Origin: an uncultured Bacteroidales bacterium
Lineage (GTDB): Bacteria > Bacteroidota > Bacteroidia > Bacteroidales > Paludibacteraceae
DNA length: 64,000 nt
NCBI GenBank assembly: GCA_903901975.1
Contig: CAIUTB010000055.1
Location: 62,001 to 126,000 of the forward strand
Reading direction: 5' to 3'
The notes under the pieces were generated by a model, which was not told the origin of the DNA, ran no database searches, and was given only the letters and a program-made list of their open reading frames with translations. A program made the position numbers and the translations under genes. Positions 7,622-16,599 of this stretch are shown piece by piece. The first letter of the stretch is position 1, and every line of letters starts with the position of its first letter.

Positions 7622-7738
7622 GCCCCCTAACCCCCTAAAGGGGGGACTTCCCAAATTACATAAGGGGTTGAGAAGTCTTAATTAATTCAAAATATAAATC
7701 TGCGCTCTCTTATTTCCCCCTTAAGGGGGTTAGGGGGC
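7622..7738. repeat. Inverted pair of C-rich repeats between sufB and sufC
   Basis: A 25-bp element built from GCCCCCTAACCCCCT and AAGGGGGGA lies at 7622-7646. Its near-perfect inverse copy is at 7714-7738. Each copy is itself partly self-complementary, and GACTTC/GAAGTC pairs again just inside the left copy. In the transcript the two arms could form a long stem inside the suf operon. This C-rich word is a widespread intergenic repeat of Bacteroidota genomes. Confidence 0.7.
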
Positions 7739-7740
7739 TA

Positions 7741-9177
7741 TTATCCAACACTACCTTCCAGTGTTATTTGCAACAATTTTTGTGCTTCCACAGCAAATTC
7801 CATTGGCAATTTATTGAGTACTTCTTTGGCATAACCATTTACTATCAAGCCTACGGCGTCTTCAGTAGAAATGCCACGTTGATTGCAATAAAATATCTGG
7901 TCTTCGTTGATTTTTGAAGTGGTTGCTTCATGTTCCACAATGGCTGTATCATTATTCACTTCCATATAAGGGAAAGTGTGTGCGCCGCACTTATCGCCAA
8001 GCAATAAGCTGTCACATTGGGAGAAATTGCGTGCATTTTCAGCTGCCGGATTGATTTTCACCAAACCACGGTAGCTATTCTGACTCAGGCCGGCCGAAAT
8101 ACCTTTTGATAGTATATGGCTGGTAGTATTTTTTCCTATATGAAGCATTTTTGTTCCTGTATCGGCTTGTTGGTGGTGGTTAGTTACCGCAACCGAGTAA
8201 AACTCAGCCGACGAATTATCACCCAATAAAATACAACTCGGATATTTCCAGGTAATGGCTGAACCAGTTTCCACCTGCGTCCACGATATTTTTGAATAAG
8301 CACCTTTGCAAATGCCTCGTTTTGTTACAAAGTTATAGATACCACCTACTCCATTTTTATCGCCCGGATACCAGTTTTGTACCGTGGAGTATTTTACTTC
8401 AGCATTTTTCATAGCTACAATTTCCACAATGGCTGCATGGAGTTGATTTTCATCTCGCATGGGTGCTGTGCAACCTTCGAGATACGAAACGTAGCTGTCT
8501 TCGTCCGCCACAATCAAGGTACGCTCAAACTGACCGGTATTCATCGCATTGATACGGAAATAGGTTGAAAGTTCCATCGGGCAACGAACGCCTTTCGGAA
8601 TATAGACAAAAGAGCCATCGGAAAAAACGGCGCAATTCAACGTTGCAAAAAAATTATCGGTGTAGGGAACTACCGAACTCATATATTTTTTGACTAAATC
8701 CGGATGATTTTCCACTGCTTCGCTGAAGGAGCAAAATATTATTCCCAGTTCCGACAGACTTTCTTTAAAGGTTGTTTTTACGGAAACACTGTCCATAACG
8801 GCATCAACGGCAATACCAGACAAAGCCATACGCTCGTGAAGTGGAATACCCAGTTTCTCAAATGTTTTGAGCAATTCGGGGTCAACTTCATCCAGACTTT
8901 TTGGGGCATTGATACGGGGCGCAGCATAATAGGCAATACTCTGATAATCAATCTCAGGGATATTGAGATGTGCCCAATCCGGCAACTTCATGGTAAGCCA
9001 ATGTCGGTAAGCCTTCAATCGGAATTCGAGCATCCATTCGGGCTCATTTTTCTTGGACGAGATAAGACGCACGACATCTTCGTTGAGTCCTATGGGTATA
9101 ATATCGGTTTCAATATCGGTTGTAAATCCGTATTTATAATCCGTTTGGGTGACTTCGTTTAATATATCGGTTGACAT
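7741..9177 (-). CDS. sufB: Fe-S cluster assembly protein SufB
   Basis: A 478-residue SufB with the conserved segments [39 protein letters not shown], the long beta-helix core, and [19 protein letters not shown], which holds the Cys that accepts persulfide sulfur in known SufB proteins. The C-terminus [19 protein letters not shown] matches the family. SufB is the main scaffold subunit of SufBC2D. No sufS, sufE or sufA is seen next to it in the window. The operon is headed by this gene, behind a good promoter at 9229-9259. Confidence 0.97.
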   Translation of the reverse strand: MSTDILNEVTQTDYKYGFTTDIETDIIPIGLNEDVVRLISSKKNEPEWMLEFRLKAYRHWLTMKLPDWAHLNIPEIDYQSIAYYAAPRINAPKSLDEVDPELLKTFEKLGIPLHERMALSGIAVDAVMDSVSVKTTFKESLSELGIIFCSFSEAVENHPDLVKKYMSSVVPYTDNFFATLNCAVFSDGSFVYIPKGVRCPMELSTYFRINAMNTGQFERTLIVADEDSYVSYLEGCTAPMRDENQLHAAIVEIVAMKNAEVKYSTVQNWYPGDKNGVGGIYNFVTKRGICKGAYSKISWTQVETGSAITWKYPSCILLGDNSSAEFYSVAVTNHHQQADTGTKMLHIGKNTTSHILSKGISAGLSQNSYRGLVKINPAAENARNFSQCDSLLLGDKCGAHTFPYMEVNNDTAIVEHEATTSKINEDQIFYCNQRGISTEDAVGLIVNGYAKEVLNKLPMEFAVEAQKLLQITLEGSVG

Positions 9178-9228
9178 AAATTTAATCTGCTAATTTACAT
9201 TCCGGAAAATGCTGTTTTTTATAGTCTG

Positions 9229-9259
9229 CAAAAGTACAAAAAACTACCTTTCATTCAAT
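9229..9259 (-). promoter_or_regulatory. Promoter of sufBCD
   Basis: The minus strand carries TACTTTTG (9229-9236), a perfect TAnnTTTG, with ATTG 19 bp upstream (9256-9259). The leader to the sufB ATG is about 45 nt. No known IscR-type site was recognised. Confidence 0.55.
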
Positions 9260-9414
9260 TATAATTGGTGGTTCGTGAAAGAGCATAACACAGCAACAGA
9301 GGTTTTTGTTTTAAATATTATGAATTTCGGCCTACTTTATTGTTAATATAACGTAGTTTATTGGGTGAACTACCAACAATATTTTATCTGAGCCATCTCA
9401 TACAAAGCAAAGTC

Positions 9415-11778
9415 CTAAAGAATTTCCACAATCGGATCAAGAGAACTCTTGATATTGGGAATCTGTTTTTTCTTTGCACCGGTATGCCAGCGACTGTTTT
9501 TCTTGTTGATAATTAGCGTTGAAGGAATGCTTTTCAATTCGTTTTTATCTGAACCAGAAAGTAGATTCCAGCTTGGATAACTGATAAGCATAAAACTTTG
9601 TTTTGAAAAAACAGTTGAATTCAACCGGGTGGCCTTATTTACTCTCACTTCATTCGGAAATTGCTGACGCAAATCCTGAATTCCTTTTCGTATAACTTCG
9701 CTGTTGACAGAAAGTTTATTAATATCTACAATACTGATAGTTACAGCACTATTGTTGCGGATCAGACGGCGCGCATAACGCAGCAAAAACTCGTCCGATT
9801 CGTCCTGAAGTAAGACGATGGTCGAAGTAATACTTGTGAAACCCCTGTTGATAAATACCCCTACACTGCAATTGGTATTTTCAACAAAATGGCGGGTTTT
9901 ATCTTTAATCAGGGTTCCCGGATAGAAGAATTGCTGTTGTTTGAAAATGTCATTTACAATGCGGTTAAGCCATTTAATATTCTGGAAACGGGTAGTTTCT
10001 TTGAAAAACGGAATACCCGATAGCGAAACACCTGCACCAACCAACAAAAAGTCGAAATTATTATGATTAGCTGTTTTTACAATACCAGACTCAATATTGT
10101 CAGTTACTTTGTATTCTGTTTCGATAGGAAAGCTCAAGGTACTTGCTTCCTCCCGGATAGATTTGAAACTGTCAACCGAAAATTGTTCGCCGTAAATAGG
10201 ATTGGTATCGGTACCTGGTGTGATATGAAGCACCGTTACCGCCAGCGAGTTTTTGGTTCCATCTAACACTGTTTTGGCAACATCGAGTAATGTTTTACCA
10301 TTTTCAGGATTTCCCAAGGCAACTAAGGCTTTGAAAATCCCCTGAGATTGTTGGATAATATATTCTTCTTCAAAATCTTTTTCGGGGAATAAGCGATTAA
10401 TAATTGATAGTGCTGGAGTAGTCATAAAGGTGGTAACCAAGGCCATAATCACCAGCATAACGAAAATTGCCGGAGGCAGAATTCCCATTTCGTACCCTAT
10501 ATTGAGCACAATAAGCTCCATCAAACCCCGTGTATTCATCAACACGCCGATAGAAAGACTATCTTTCCACGATTCACCCAGAATTTTGGCAGTAAAAGCA
10601 CCTCCAACGAATTTCCCGGTAATGGCCACGGCAATAATCACTGCACAAATTTCCCATAAATAAGGAGTATTAAGTAACCCTATTTGAGTACGTAATCCAG
10701 TGAATACGAAGAACAACGGTAAAAGCAGGGTTACTGAAACATCTTCTATTTTGTCAATAATCAATCTGCGGAAATTTGGAAGTTGTGGCATAACCACACC
10801 GGCCAAAAATGCTCCGAAAAGTGCATGAATACCTATTACCTGAGTTATAAAAGACGAAAGGATTAGAATAAGTAACAAAAAGGCGATGATACTTTTGTTC
10901 AGCACTTCACTATTGCTGTAAATTTCACCCACTCGCTTCAGAAATGGTCTAATAATAAGTAACATAACTAAAACATATAATACTGAAAAACCAATTGTAT
11001 ATAACGAACTAAGAATACTTCCGGTTTTAGCAATAGCAATGGCAGCAGCCAAAATACACCAGGCTGTAACATCGTTAATAGCGGCGCTGGCAATGGCAAT
11101 CGTTCCGAGATGAGTTTTCGTGAGCCCTTTTTCCTGAACAATTCTGGCCAACACTGGAAAAGCCGTGATACTCATTGAGATGCCAATAAATAAAGCAAAA
11201 GAAAGAAAATCGGTCTGAGCTGATGCAAATTCCTTATAAATAAAGAACGAAAGCAACATCCCGAAAAAATAGGGAATAATAATGCTGGCATGGCTAATCA
11301 CATAAGTAACTCCCATTTTGTCACGCAAAGCACTCAAATTCAGGTCCATTCCAATGGTGAACATAAATAGTATAAGTCCTACCTGGCTCAACACATATAA
11401 GTTTCCAAGTGAACTGGCTGCAAATAAAAAATGAAAAGCTGCAGGATAGAAATAACCCAAGAGCGACGGTCCTAATACAATACCGGCCAAAATTTCGCCA
11501 ATAACGGTTGGTTGTCCCATTTTTTTAAATAAATAGCCAAAAAGACGGGAAACAATAAGAATAGAAATGATTTGAAGCAGCAACATGGAAGCGGGTTCAA
11601 TCAAATTATGCAACAACGAACTTTTAAACATTTCAAAACCAGTACCGGTTACAAGTTGTTTTGCATGATATAAACCATTGAATACCTCGGCTTTAATAAA
11701 CAGGAAATATGAAAACACGCCAAATAACAACAGCATGACAACATAAAAGAGCCAGGTTCTGAGATGGGTGTTTTTCAT
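9415..11778 (-). CDS. CPA2-type cation/proton antiporter with cytoplasmic C-terminal domain
   Basis: 787 residues. After one N-terminal membrane helix, residues about 55-460 form a 12-13 helix Na+/H+ exchanger domain, with VIGEILAGIVLGPSLLG early and SIGVLMNTRGLMELIVLNIG late, as in KefB/GerN-type carriers. The last 300 residues are soluble and resemble universal-stress-protein-like domains (LVALGNPENGKTLLDVAKT), as in several Bacteroidota and plant CHX-type exchangers. Likely role: K+ or Na+ efflux and pH control. The gene is monocistronic with a -7 box 109 bp upstream. Ion specificity cannot be read from sequence. Confidence 0.87.
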   Translation of the reverse strand: MKNTHLRTWLFYVVMLLLFGVFSYFLFIKAEVFNGLYHAKQLVTGTGFEMFKSSLLHNLIEPASMLLLQIISILIVSRLFGYLFKKMGQPTVIGEILAGIVLGPSLLGYFYPAAFHFLFAASSLGNLYVLSQVGLILFMFTIGMDLNLSALRDKMGVTYVISHASIIIPYFFGMLLSFFIYKEFASAQTDFLSFALFIGISMSITAFPVLARIVQEKGLTKTHLGTIAIASAAINDVTAWCILAAAIAIAKTGSILSSLYTIGFSVLYVLVMLLIIRPFLKRVGEIYSNSEVLNKSIIAFLLLILILSSFITQVIGIHALFGAFLAGVVMPQLPNFRRLIIDKIEDVSVTLLLPLFFVFTGLRTQIGLLNTPYLWEICAVIIAVAITGKFVGGAFTAKILGESWKDSLSIGVLMNTRGLMELIVLNIGYEMGILPPAIFVMLVIMALVTTFMTTPALSIINRLFPEKDFEEEYIIQQSQGIFKALVALGNPENGKTLLDVAKTVLDGTKNSLAVTVLHITPGTDTNPIYGEQFSVDSFKSIREEASTLSFPIETEYKVTDNIESGIVKTANHNNFDFLLVGAGVSLSGIPFFKETTRFQNIKWLNRIVNDIFKQQQFFYPGTLIKDKTRHFVENTNCSVGVFINRGFTSITSTIVLLQDESDEFLLRYARRLIRNNSAVTISIVDINKLSVNSEVIRKGIQDLRQQFPNEVRVNKATRLNSTVFSKQSFMLISYPSWNLLSGSDKNELKSIPSTLIINKKNSRWHTGAKKKQIPNIKSSLDPIVEIL

Positions 11779-11886
11779 AACGAGTATATTAGATTGATTG
11801 CTAAAGTGTATTCAAGAATCAATTTATGAAACAAAATTTAGTCTATATCGTTCAAAGAAAATCAATTGAATAGCTTTTTACGCTGG

Positions 11887-11917
11887 CAAAGGTAATCGTT
11901 TTGACATTTAACTCAAT
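11887..11917 (-). promoter_or_regulatory. Promoter of the cation antiporter
   Basis: The minus strand reads TACCTTTG at 11887-11894 with ATTG 19 bp upstream (11914-11917). It lies back to back with the terC promoter at 11962-11993. Confidence 0.5.
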
Positions 11918-11961
11918 AAAAATTAAGAAAAATGTCTATTCAAATTCAGATTAAAACGGTT

Positions 11962-11993
11962 TTTGTGTATATGCTTTTAATTGATTTACTTTG
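11962..11993 (+). promoter_or_regulatory. Promoter of the TerC gene
   Basis: TTTG at 11962-11965 and TTACTTTG at 11986-11993 (7 of 8 to TAnnTTTG) are 20 bp apart. A TTG at 11981 that could open the reading frame lies within this promoter, so translation must start later, at ATG 12020. Confidence 0.6.
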
Positions 11994-12019
11994 TATCACT
12001 TTTCAAAACAGGTTTAATA

Positions 12020-12985
12020 ATGGAAATTAGTATTGGTTTTTGGTTGGGTTTTATCGCATTTGTAGCGATTATGTTGTGCCTCGATTTATTTGTTTTTCAT
12101 AAAAAAGACAAAGCTGTAAAAATGAAAGAAGCACTTCTGTGGAGCTTATTCTGGATTTTGCTCGCAGTTGGATTCAATTATGGAGTTCTGCATTTTATGG
12201 GAAAAACCAAAGCCATCGAATTTCTCACCGGCTATTTGATTGAAGAATCACTGAGCGTCGACAACCTTTTTGTATTTATTTTAATTTTTGGATTTTTCAA
12301 AATTGAAGCTAAATTTCAGCACAAGATCCTTTTTTGGGGAATTATTGGAGCCATTTTCATGCGGGCAGTATTTATTTTTGCCGGAGTGGCACTGATTCAG
12401 CACTTTGTGTGGATAATGTATATATTTGGGGCATTCCTGGTTTACACAGGTATTAAACTTGTTTTCGAAAAAGACGATGCCGAATATAATCCAAACAAAA
12501 ACTTCTTTATACGTGGTTTTAAAAAGGTGTTTCCTGTGACCGATGATATGTCAAGGTCACAGTTTTTTATCCGAAAAGATAAAATTCTGTATGCCACGCC
12601 ATTTTTTATCGCCTTACTCGTTATCGAGGCGTCCGACCTGATTTTTGCGGTCGATTCTATTCCGGCAGTTCTGTCAGTTTCCAAAGATCCGTTTATTGTT
12701 TATACATCCAATATCTTTGCCATACTGGGTTTGCGGTCACTGTATTTTGCACTGAACGGTATTATGGCGTACTTCCATTACCTGAAATACGCTCTTTCCG
12801 GTATTCTGACTTTTATCGGAATAAAAATGATCGTAAATGAATTTTGTGCGGAATTTGGGGTTCATTTCCAAATCTCAAATTATACCTCACTAGCAGTTAT
12901 CGTAATTTTTCTGACGGTTTCCATTTTGCTTTCGGTGGCAGTAAAGAAACGTGACGAACGAAAAGTGGCAAAACGAATGAAATAG
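12020..12985 (+). CDS. TerC-family membrane protein
   Basis: 321 residues from ATG 12020. Eight or nine membrane helices with the TerC signatures LIEESLSVDNLFVFILIFGF and VIEASDLIFAVDSIPAVLS, each with the conserved acidic residues in the membrane. TerC proteins are linked to tellurite resistance and, in the Alx/MntP-like branch, to manganese export or metal loading of secreted enzymes. No ter genes are adjacent and no yybP-ykoY manganese riboswitch was recognised upstream. The in-frame TTG at 11981 would add 13 residues but is part of the promoter. Confidence 0.9.
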   Translation: MEISIGFWLGFIAFVAIMLCLDLFVFHKKDKAVKMKEALLWSLFWILLAVGFNYGVLHFMGKTKAIEFLTGYLIEESLSVDNLFVFILIFGFFKIEAKFQHKILFWGIIGAIFMRAVFIFAGVALIQHFVWIMYIFGAFLVYTGIKLVFEKDDAEYNPNKNFFIRGFKKVFPVTDDMSRSQFFIRKDKILYATPFFIALLVIEASDLIFAVDSIPAVLSVSKDPFIVYTSNIFAILGLRSLYFALNGIMAYFHYLKYALSGILTFIGIKMIVNEFCAEFGVHFQISNYTSLAVIVIFLTVSILLSVAVKKRDERKVAKRMK

Positions 12986-13000
12986 TTGAATTAATTCAAC
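12985..13000. terminator. Palindrome between convergent genes
   Basis: GTTGAATTAATTCAAC is a perfect 16-bp palindrome. It spans the end of the terC stop, the five-base gap and the stop of the convergent MFS gene. It may serve as a weak bidirectional terminator. Confidence 0.35.
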
Positions 13001-14241
13001 GATAACTTTCGTAATACCGGATTGATTTTAGCCGTAGCAGCTACAACAATAAGCGTCATTATTCCACCAAAAGCAACCGAAGGAACTAAGCCCATAAATC
13101 TAGCTGCAACACCCGATTCGAAAGCGCCCAATTCGTTAGATGAACCGATAAAAATGCTGTTGACCGACCCAACCCGACCACGCATATGTTCCGGGGTGTA
13201 AAGCTGCAGAATCGTTCCGCGAATCACCACGCTCACATTATCAAACAATCCGCTCAAGATTAAAAGAATTGCTGAAAGCCAGAAGAAGGTTGAAAATGCA
13301 AACCCAATCATACACAATCCGAAAGCGGCCACGGAAAGTAACAAGATTCGTCCGCTGTTATTTACAGGTGGATTAAACATAAGGTAAAGCGACATAAAAA
13401 TCGACCCGATAGCCGGACAAGCTCGCAAAAATCCTAACCCTTCCGGACCTACATGCAAAATATCGGAAGCATACACTGGCAACATAGCCACTGCACCACC
13501 AAACAGTACCGCAAACATATCGAGCGAAAATGCTCCAAGCAGTTCGGGCGATTTCAGCACAAAACGAATACCTTCGCCTATTCGGCTAATCATATCTTCA
13601 GTTGCTGAATCCAGTTTCCGAATGACATGTTCCACTTTCAATCCATTGACCATTGCCAGAGAAATGAGGTAAATAAAGAAAACAGAACCATACGCTACTG
13701 AAATAGACGAAAAAGCGTAAACCAGTCCCCCAATTGCCGGTCCGAGAACCGCAGCCGTTTGCCAATTAGCACTGTTCCAGGTTGCTGCATTGGCATAATG
13801 TTTTTTATCCACAATATAGCCGAGCAAAGCGGTGTTGGCAGGCATTAGAATTCCCCTCGAAAGCCCGGTGAGAAAAATGGTGATAAATATCGGCCAAATG
13901 CCAAATCGCTCAAATGAATGAAAAAACTGAATACTGTAGAGCGTCAGGATAGCAGAACCAATCAGCAATAAAAGCGTGGTGTAACGCACGATTTTCTTCT
14001 TATCCCACAAATCGACATAATGACCCGCAAAAAGCGAAATAGAAACCTGTGGAAGCACTTCCACCAGTCCAATCATTCCCAACCATAACACATTTTTAGT
14101 TAGGAAATACATGTGCCAACTCACAATCACCGATTGCATCAATGTGGCTGTGGTCATAAAAAAACGATACCCAAGAAAATACCTGAAATTGCGATAGCGT
14201 ACGGCTTGAAAAGCTTCGTGTGAAGATAGTTTTGGAAACAT
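12991..14241 (-). CDS. MFS transporter, MFS_3 (EntS-like) type
   Basis: A 416-residue protein with about 12 membrane helices. The pattern FRYFLGYRFFMTTATLMQS near the start, SLFAGHYVDLWDKKKIVRYT after helix 2 and GPAIGGLVYAFSSIS fits the MFS_3 group, which includes the enterobactin exporter EntS and several drug efflux proteins. The gene lies three bases after the esterase gene at 14245 and is surely co-transcribed. The pairing of an EntS-like exporter with an esterase hints at handling of an ester-linked small molecule, but no siderophore genes are in view. Confidence 0.82.
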   Translation of the reverse strand: MFPKLSSHEAFQAVRYRNFRYFLGYRFFMTTATLMQSVIVSWHMYFLTKNVLWLGMIGLVEVLPQVSISLFAGHYVDLWDKKKIVRYTTLLLLIGSAILTLYSIQFFHSFERFGIWPIFITIFLTGLSRGILMPANTALLGYIVDKKHYANAATWNSANWQTAAVLGPAIGGLVYAFSSISVAYGSVFFIYLISLAMVNGLKVEHVIRKLDSATEDMISRIGEGIRFVLKSPELLGAFSLDMFAVLFGGAVAMLPVYASDILHVGPEGLGFLRACPAIGSIFMSLYLMFNPPVNNSGRILLLSVAAFGLCMIGFAFSTFFWLSAILLILSGLFDNVSVVIRGTILQLYTPEHMRGRVGSVNSIFIGSSNELGAFESGVAARFMGLVPSVAFGGIMTLIVVAATAKINPVLRKLSLN

Positions 14242-14244
14242 CGT

Positions 14245-15066
14245 TTATTTCTTCAACGCTTTAAAACATCGGTCGAAAAACAAAAACTGATAGTTGATGG
14301 AATTTGTCCAGTATGGCCAGTTATGTCTTCCGGGGCGTTCGATGTAGTCGTGGTCAATATTCAAGGCCATTAAACGGCGATGTAAAGCTGCATTAATCTG
14401 ATAGAAAAAGTCGGAAGTACCGCAGTCGATAATCAGGTCAAGCTCATTATTTTTTAAATTTTCTACCAGATTTACCACCGAGCGGTTGTTCCATTCATCA
14501 GGACTGGCTTCGTAACTTCCTAGTCGTTTGGCTATATCAAAACTTTTGGTGGAAGACCGCAAATCAACTCCACCACTCATGCTTCCGGCATGTGCGAATA
14601 GGTTTTTGTTGCGGATAGCCAGATACAAAGCTCCATGTCCACCCATACTCAAACCAGTAATAGCACGTGCTGACCTGTCGGGGATGGTGGCATAGTGTGA
14701 ATCGATATACGAAAGTAAATCGTTGATAATATACGACTCGTACTGAAAAGTTGAATCTATTGGACTGTCGATATACCAACTGCTGTAGCCCCCATCGGGA
14801 CAAACAATAATAAACTGATGTTCGGTAGAAAGAGCTTTGATAGCGGGAACAGTTTTAATCCATTTAGCATTGTTATCACTGTAACCATGAAGCAGATAAA
14901 CAACCGGATAATGTTTGTGTTTGGAATAATTTTCCGGCACTACAACCACATTTTTAATTTCTTTATGCATTTTAGTAGAAAACACTGAGATTGTGTCGAC
15001 CTGATTGCGTGAAAAACCAAGCTGAAAAAGTAAAAGAACAGCTAAAAGAATATTGATTCGTTTCAT
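14245..15066 (-). CDS. Secreted alpha/beta-hydrolase esterase (esterase D/XynZ-like)
   Basis: 273 residues from the ATG at 15066; a signal peptide (INILLAVLLLFQLGFS) follows at once. The putative-esterase fold is shown by PVVYLLHGYSDNNAKWIK, the nucleophile elbow GLSMGGHGALYLAI and FDIAKRLGSYEASPDEW, with LIIDCGTSDFF supplying the Asp and PGRHNWPYW the His of the triad. Relatives include feruloyl and acyl esterases and S-formylglutathione hydrolase. An upstream in-frame ATG at 15096 lies inside the -7 promoter box, so it is rejected. First gene of a two-gene operon with the MFS exporter. Confidence 0.82.
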   Translation of the reverse strand: MKRINILLAVLLLFQLGFSRNQVDTISVFSTKMHKEIKNVVVVPENYSKHKHYPVVYLLHGYSDNNAKWIKTVPAIKALSTEHQFIIVCPDGGYSSWYIDSPIDSTFQYESYIINDLLSYIDSHYATIPDRSARAITGLSMGGHGALYLAIRNKNLFAHAGSMSGGVDLRSSTKSFDIAKRLGSYEASPDEWNNRSVVNLVENLKNNELDLIIDCGTSDFFYQINAALHRRLMALNIDHDYIERPGRHNWPYWTNSINYQFLFFDRCFKALKK

Positions 15067-15093
15067 TTTTGAGATTAAAAAATTGATAAGTCG

Positions 15094-15101
15094 CAAAAGT
15101 A
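15094..15101 (-). promoter_or_regulatory. Candidate -7 box of the esterase operon
   Basis: The minus strand reads TACTTTTG, a perfect TAnnTTTG match, 28 bp before the chosen start codon. Confidence 0.5.
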
Positions 15102-15113
15102 CTGAATTTTATC

Positions 15114-15140
15114 GACCTCGTCGCTCAGAGTGACGGGGTC
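15114..15140 (-). terminator. Hairpin terminator, GACCCCGTC family
   Basis: GACCTCGTC (15114-15122) pairs with GACGGGGTC (15132-15140), one G-U pair. It follows the stop of the gene at 15152. A closely related hairpin follows the next gene at 16541-16573. Confidence 0.6.
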
Positions 15141-15151
15141 ATTAGAGGTTT

Positions 15152-16441
15152 TTATTTCTTTTCCAGTTGTTTTTGAATCTTTTTAATTGCTGTGTCAATA
15201 GATTTTTCGGGTTCAATTACATTAAATTCGCCCCAGAATTTCGGATCGGAAAAGCCATTTGCCTCATCGCTAATAATTACGGATGGTTTCAAGCGGTCTT
15301 TGTAATTAAACGATTTGACTTCAGCTCCCTGACCCCAATCGGTTACAGCCATTTCCACAGTGGAAAAATAATTGGTATTGAATAGCTTTTTCTTCCAGAT
15401 AATTCTCATTCCCAATTCAATGCGGCTATAGGTATAATACCATTTCCCATCTTTTTCCAGATAATCAACCCGGTATTTCGTTTCGGTAGGATAGGCTCGG
15501 GCATTAAACGGTTTTTTCTGAATAAACATCGAGGCAGCAGCATCTTTATCTTTAATATTCAGGCTAAAAACAGCGGTTTTCAATGCCAGGTTTTTTGCAT
15601 CAATATACAGTTTTCCGTAGTACATTGGATTATTTGTGCCAGGGCGTTGTTTAAAATCAAGAACATAAATAAGGCGGTTATCTTCCCGGGTTGAATGATC
15701 GAACGTAAATTCATAATTTGCAATCATATCGTCGGTAAAAATAAAGTCAGGATTTTTCATAATGTCCAAATACAGCGTATTAAATGGACCACCCTGAAGC
15801 TTGAAAGCCAGCGTATCCAGCTTATTGTAATCTGTTTGCTTGCGCGATTTGAAGAGCCGTACGGCATCCGATTTGAATGAAGTATAAGGCTGTTTGTTTA
15901 CCTCCACCACCGCTTCGGCCAGCGACACATAGGTTCGACTTTTGCGGATTGTTTCGCGGTAAAAAGCTGTCATTAAGGTGGGTGAGTTGAAATAGTTTTC
16001 GCCACGCTTATCCAGTACGGCACGAATTAAGGCTTCGGCATCTTTTGAGATGACATTTAATTCCGGTAATTCAATCGACGAAGGTTCCATTTCAATACGG
16101 GCTTTGCCCAAATCAGCTAATGTAGCCAGTTTGTTTTTGTAGCCCATAAAACTGATTTTCACTTTCGGATTCTGAAGGTCCTTGCTAATTTTAATCGAAT
16201 AATCACCATCCGAATTGGAGATGGTTGAAATATTAGTTCCAACGACGGTCAGGCCGGCATAAGCCAGTGTTGCGCCCGATTTTTTATCAACTATTTTTCC
16301 TTTATATTCGGTAAAATTGTCGTTGTGTTCTATTTCTGTCGGCGTTGTCGAAGCCCTTGCAACAACAGGCAAAAGCAGAAAAATAAGCAGGATAAGCGAA
16401 AAGCCCGAAACCAGTTTTTTTCTAAAATTAAGTGTTTTCAT
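15152..16441 (-). CDS. Secreted protein with carboxypeptidase-D regulatory-like domain
   Basis: 429 residues with a signal peptide (residues 8-30, ending VARA). Residues about 43-115 form a carboxypeptidase-regulatory-like beta-sandwich (YKGKIVDKKSGATLAYAGLT, then SNSDGDYSIKI), common at the N-terminus of Bacteroidota TonB receptors and DUF5686-type proteins. The remainder (from EALIRAVLDKRGENYFNSPT) resembles the region that follows this domain in such proteins, with predicted beta-rich segments, but there is no plug or full barrel. Probably periplasmic or outer-membrane associated; function unknown. It has its own -7 box and terminator. Confidence 0.75.
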   Translation of the reverse strand: MKTLNFRKKLVSGFSLILLIFLLLPVVARASTTPTEIEHNDNFTEYKGKIVDKKSGATLAYAGLTVVGTNISTISNSDGDYSIKISKDLQNPKVKISFMGYKNKLATLADLGKARIEMEPSSIELPELNVISKDAEALIRAVLDKRGENYFNSPTLMTAFYRETIRKSRTYVSLAEAVVEVNKQPYTSFKSDAVRLFKSRKQTDYNKLDTLAFKLQGGPFNTLYLDIMKNPDFIFTDDMIANYEFTFDHSTREDNRLIYVLDFKQRPGTNNPMYYGKLYIDAKNLALKTAVFSLNIKDKDAAASMFIQKKPFNARAYPTETKYRVDYLEKDGKWYYTYSRIELGMRIIWKKKLFNTNYFSTVEMAVTDWGQGAEVKSFNYKDRLKPSVIISDEANGFSDPKFWGEFNVIEPEKSIDTAIKKIQKQLEKK

Positions 16442-16470
16442 AGCGCTTTTGTATTAAAGATTACAACATG

Positions 16471-16478
16471 CAAAAATA
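16471..16478 (-). promoter_or_regulatory. Candidate -7 box
   Basis: The minus strand reads TATTTTTG, a perfect TAnnTTTG match, 29 bp before the start of the carboxypeptidase-regulatory-domain gene. Confidence 0.45.
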
Positions 16479-16540
16479 CGATTAAATTTACATTCTTGTT
16501 GTATTTTAATTCAAAATTACGCAGTTTCCGTCAAAACACA

Positions 16541-16573
16541 ACCGACCCCGTCGCTTCGAGAGACGGGGTCGGT
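16541..16573 (-). terminator. Hairpin terminator, GACCCCGTC family
   Basis: ACCGACCCCGTC (16541-16552) pairs perfectly with GACGGGGTCGGT (16562-16573), a 12-bp GC-rich stem with a 9-nt loop. It follows the endonuclease I gene on the minus strand. Its core is repeated at 15114-15140. Confidence 0.7.
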
Positions 16574-16599
16574 AAAATCAATTAAAATAAATAAACTTT

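Noticed and set aside
11779-12019. Manganese riboswitch upstream of terC
   Set aside because: The leader after the promoter is under 30 nt, too short for the yybP-ykoY element.
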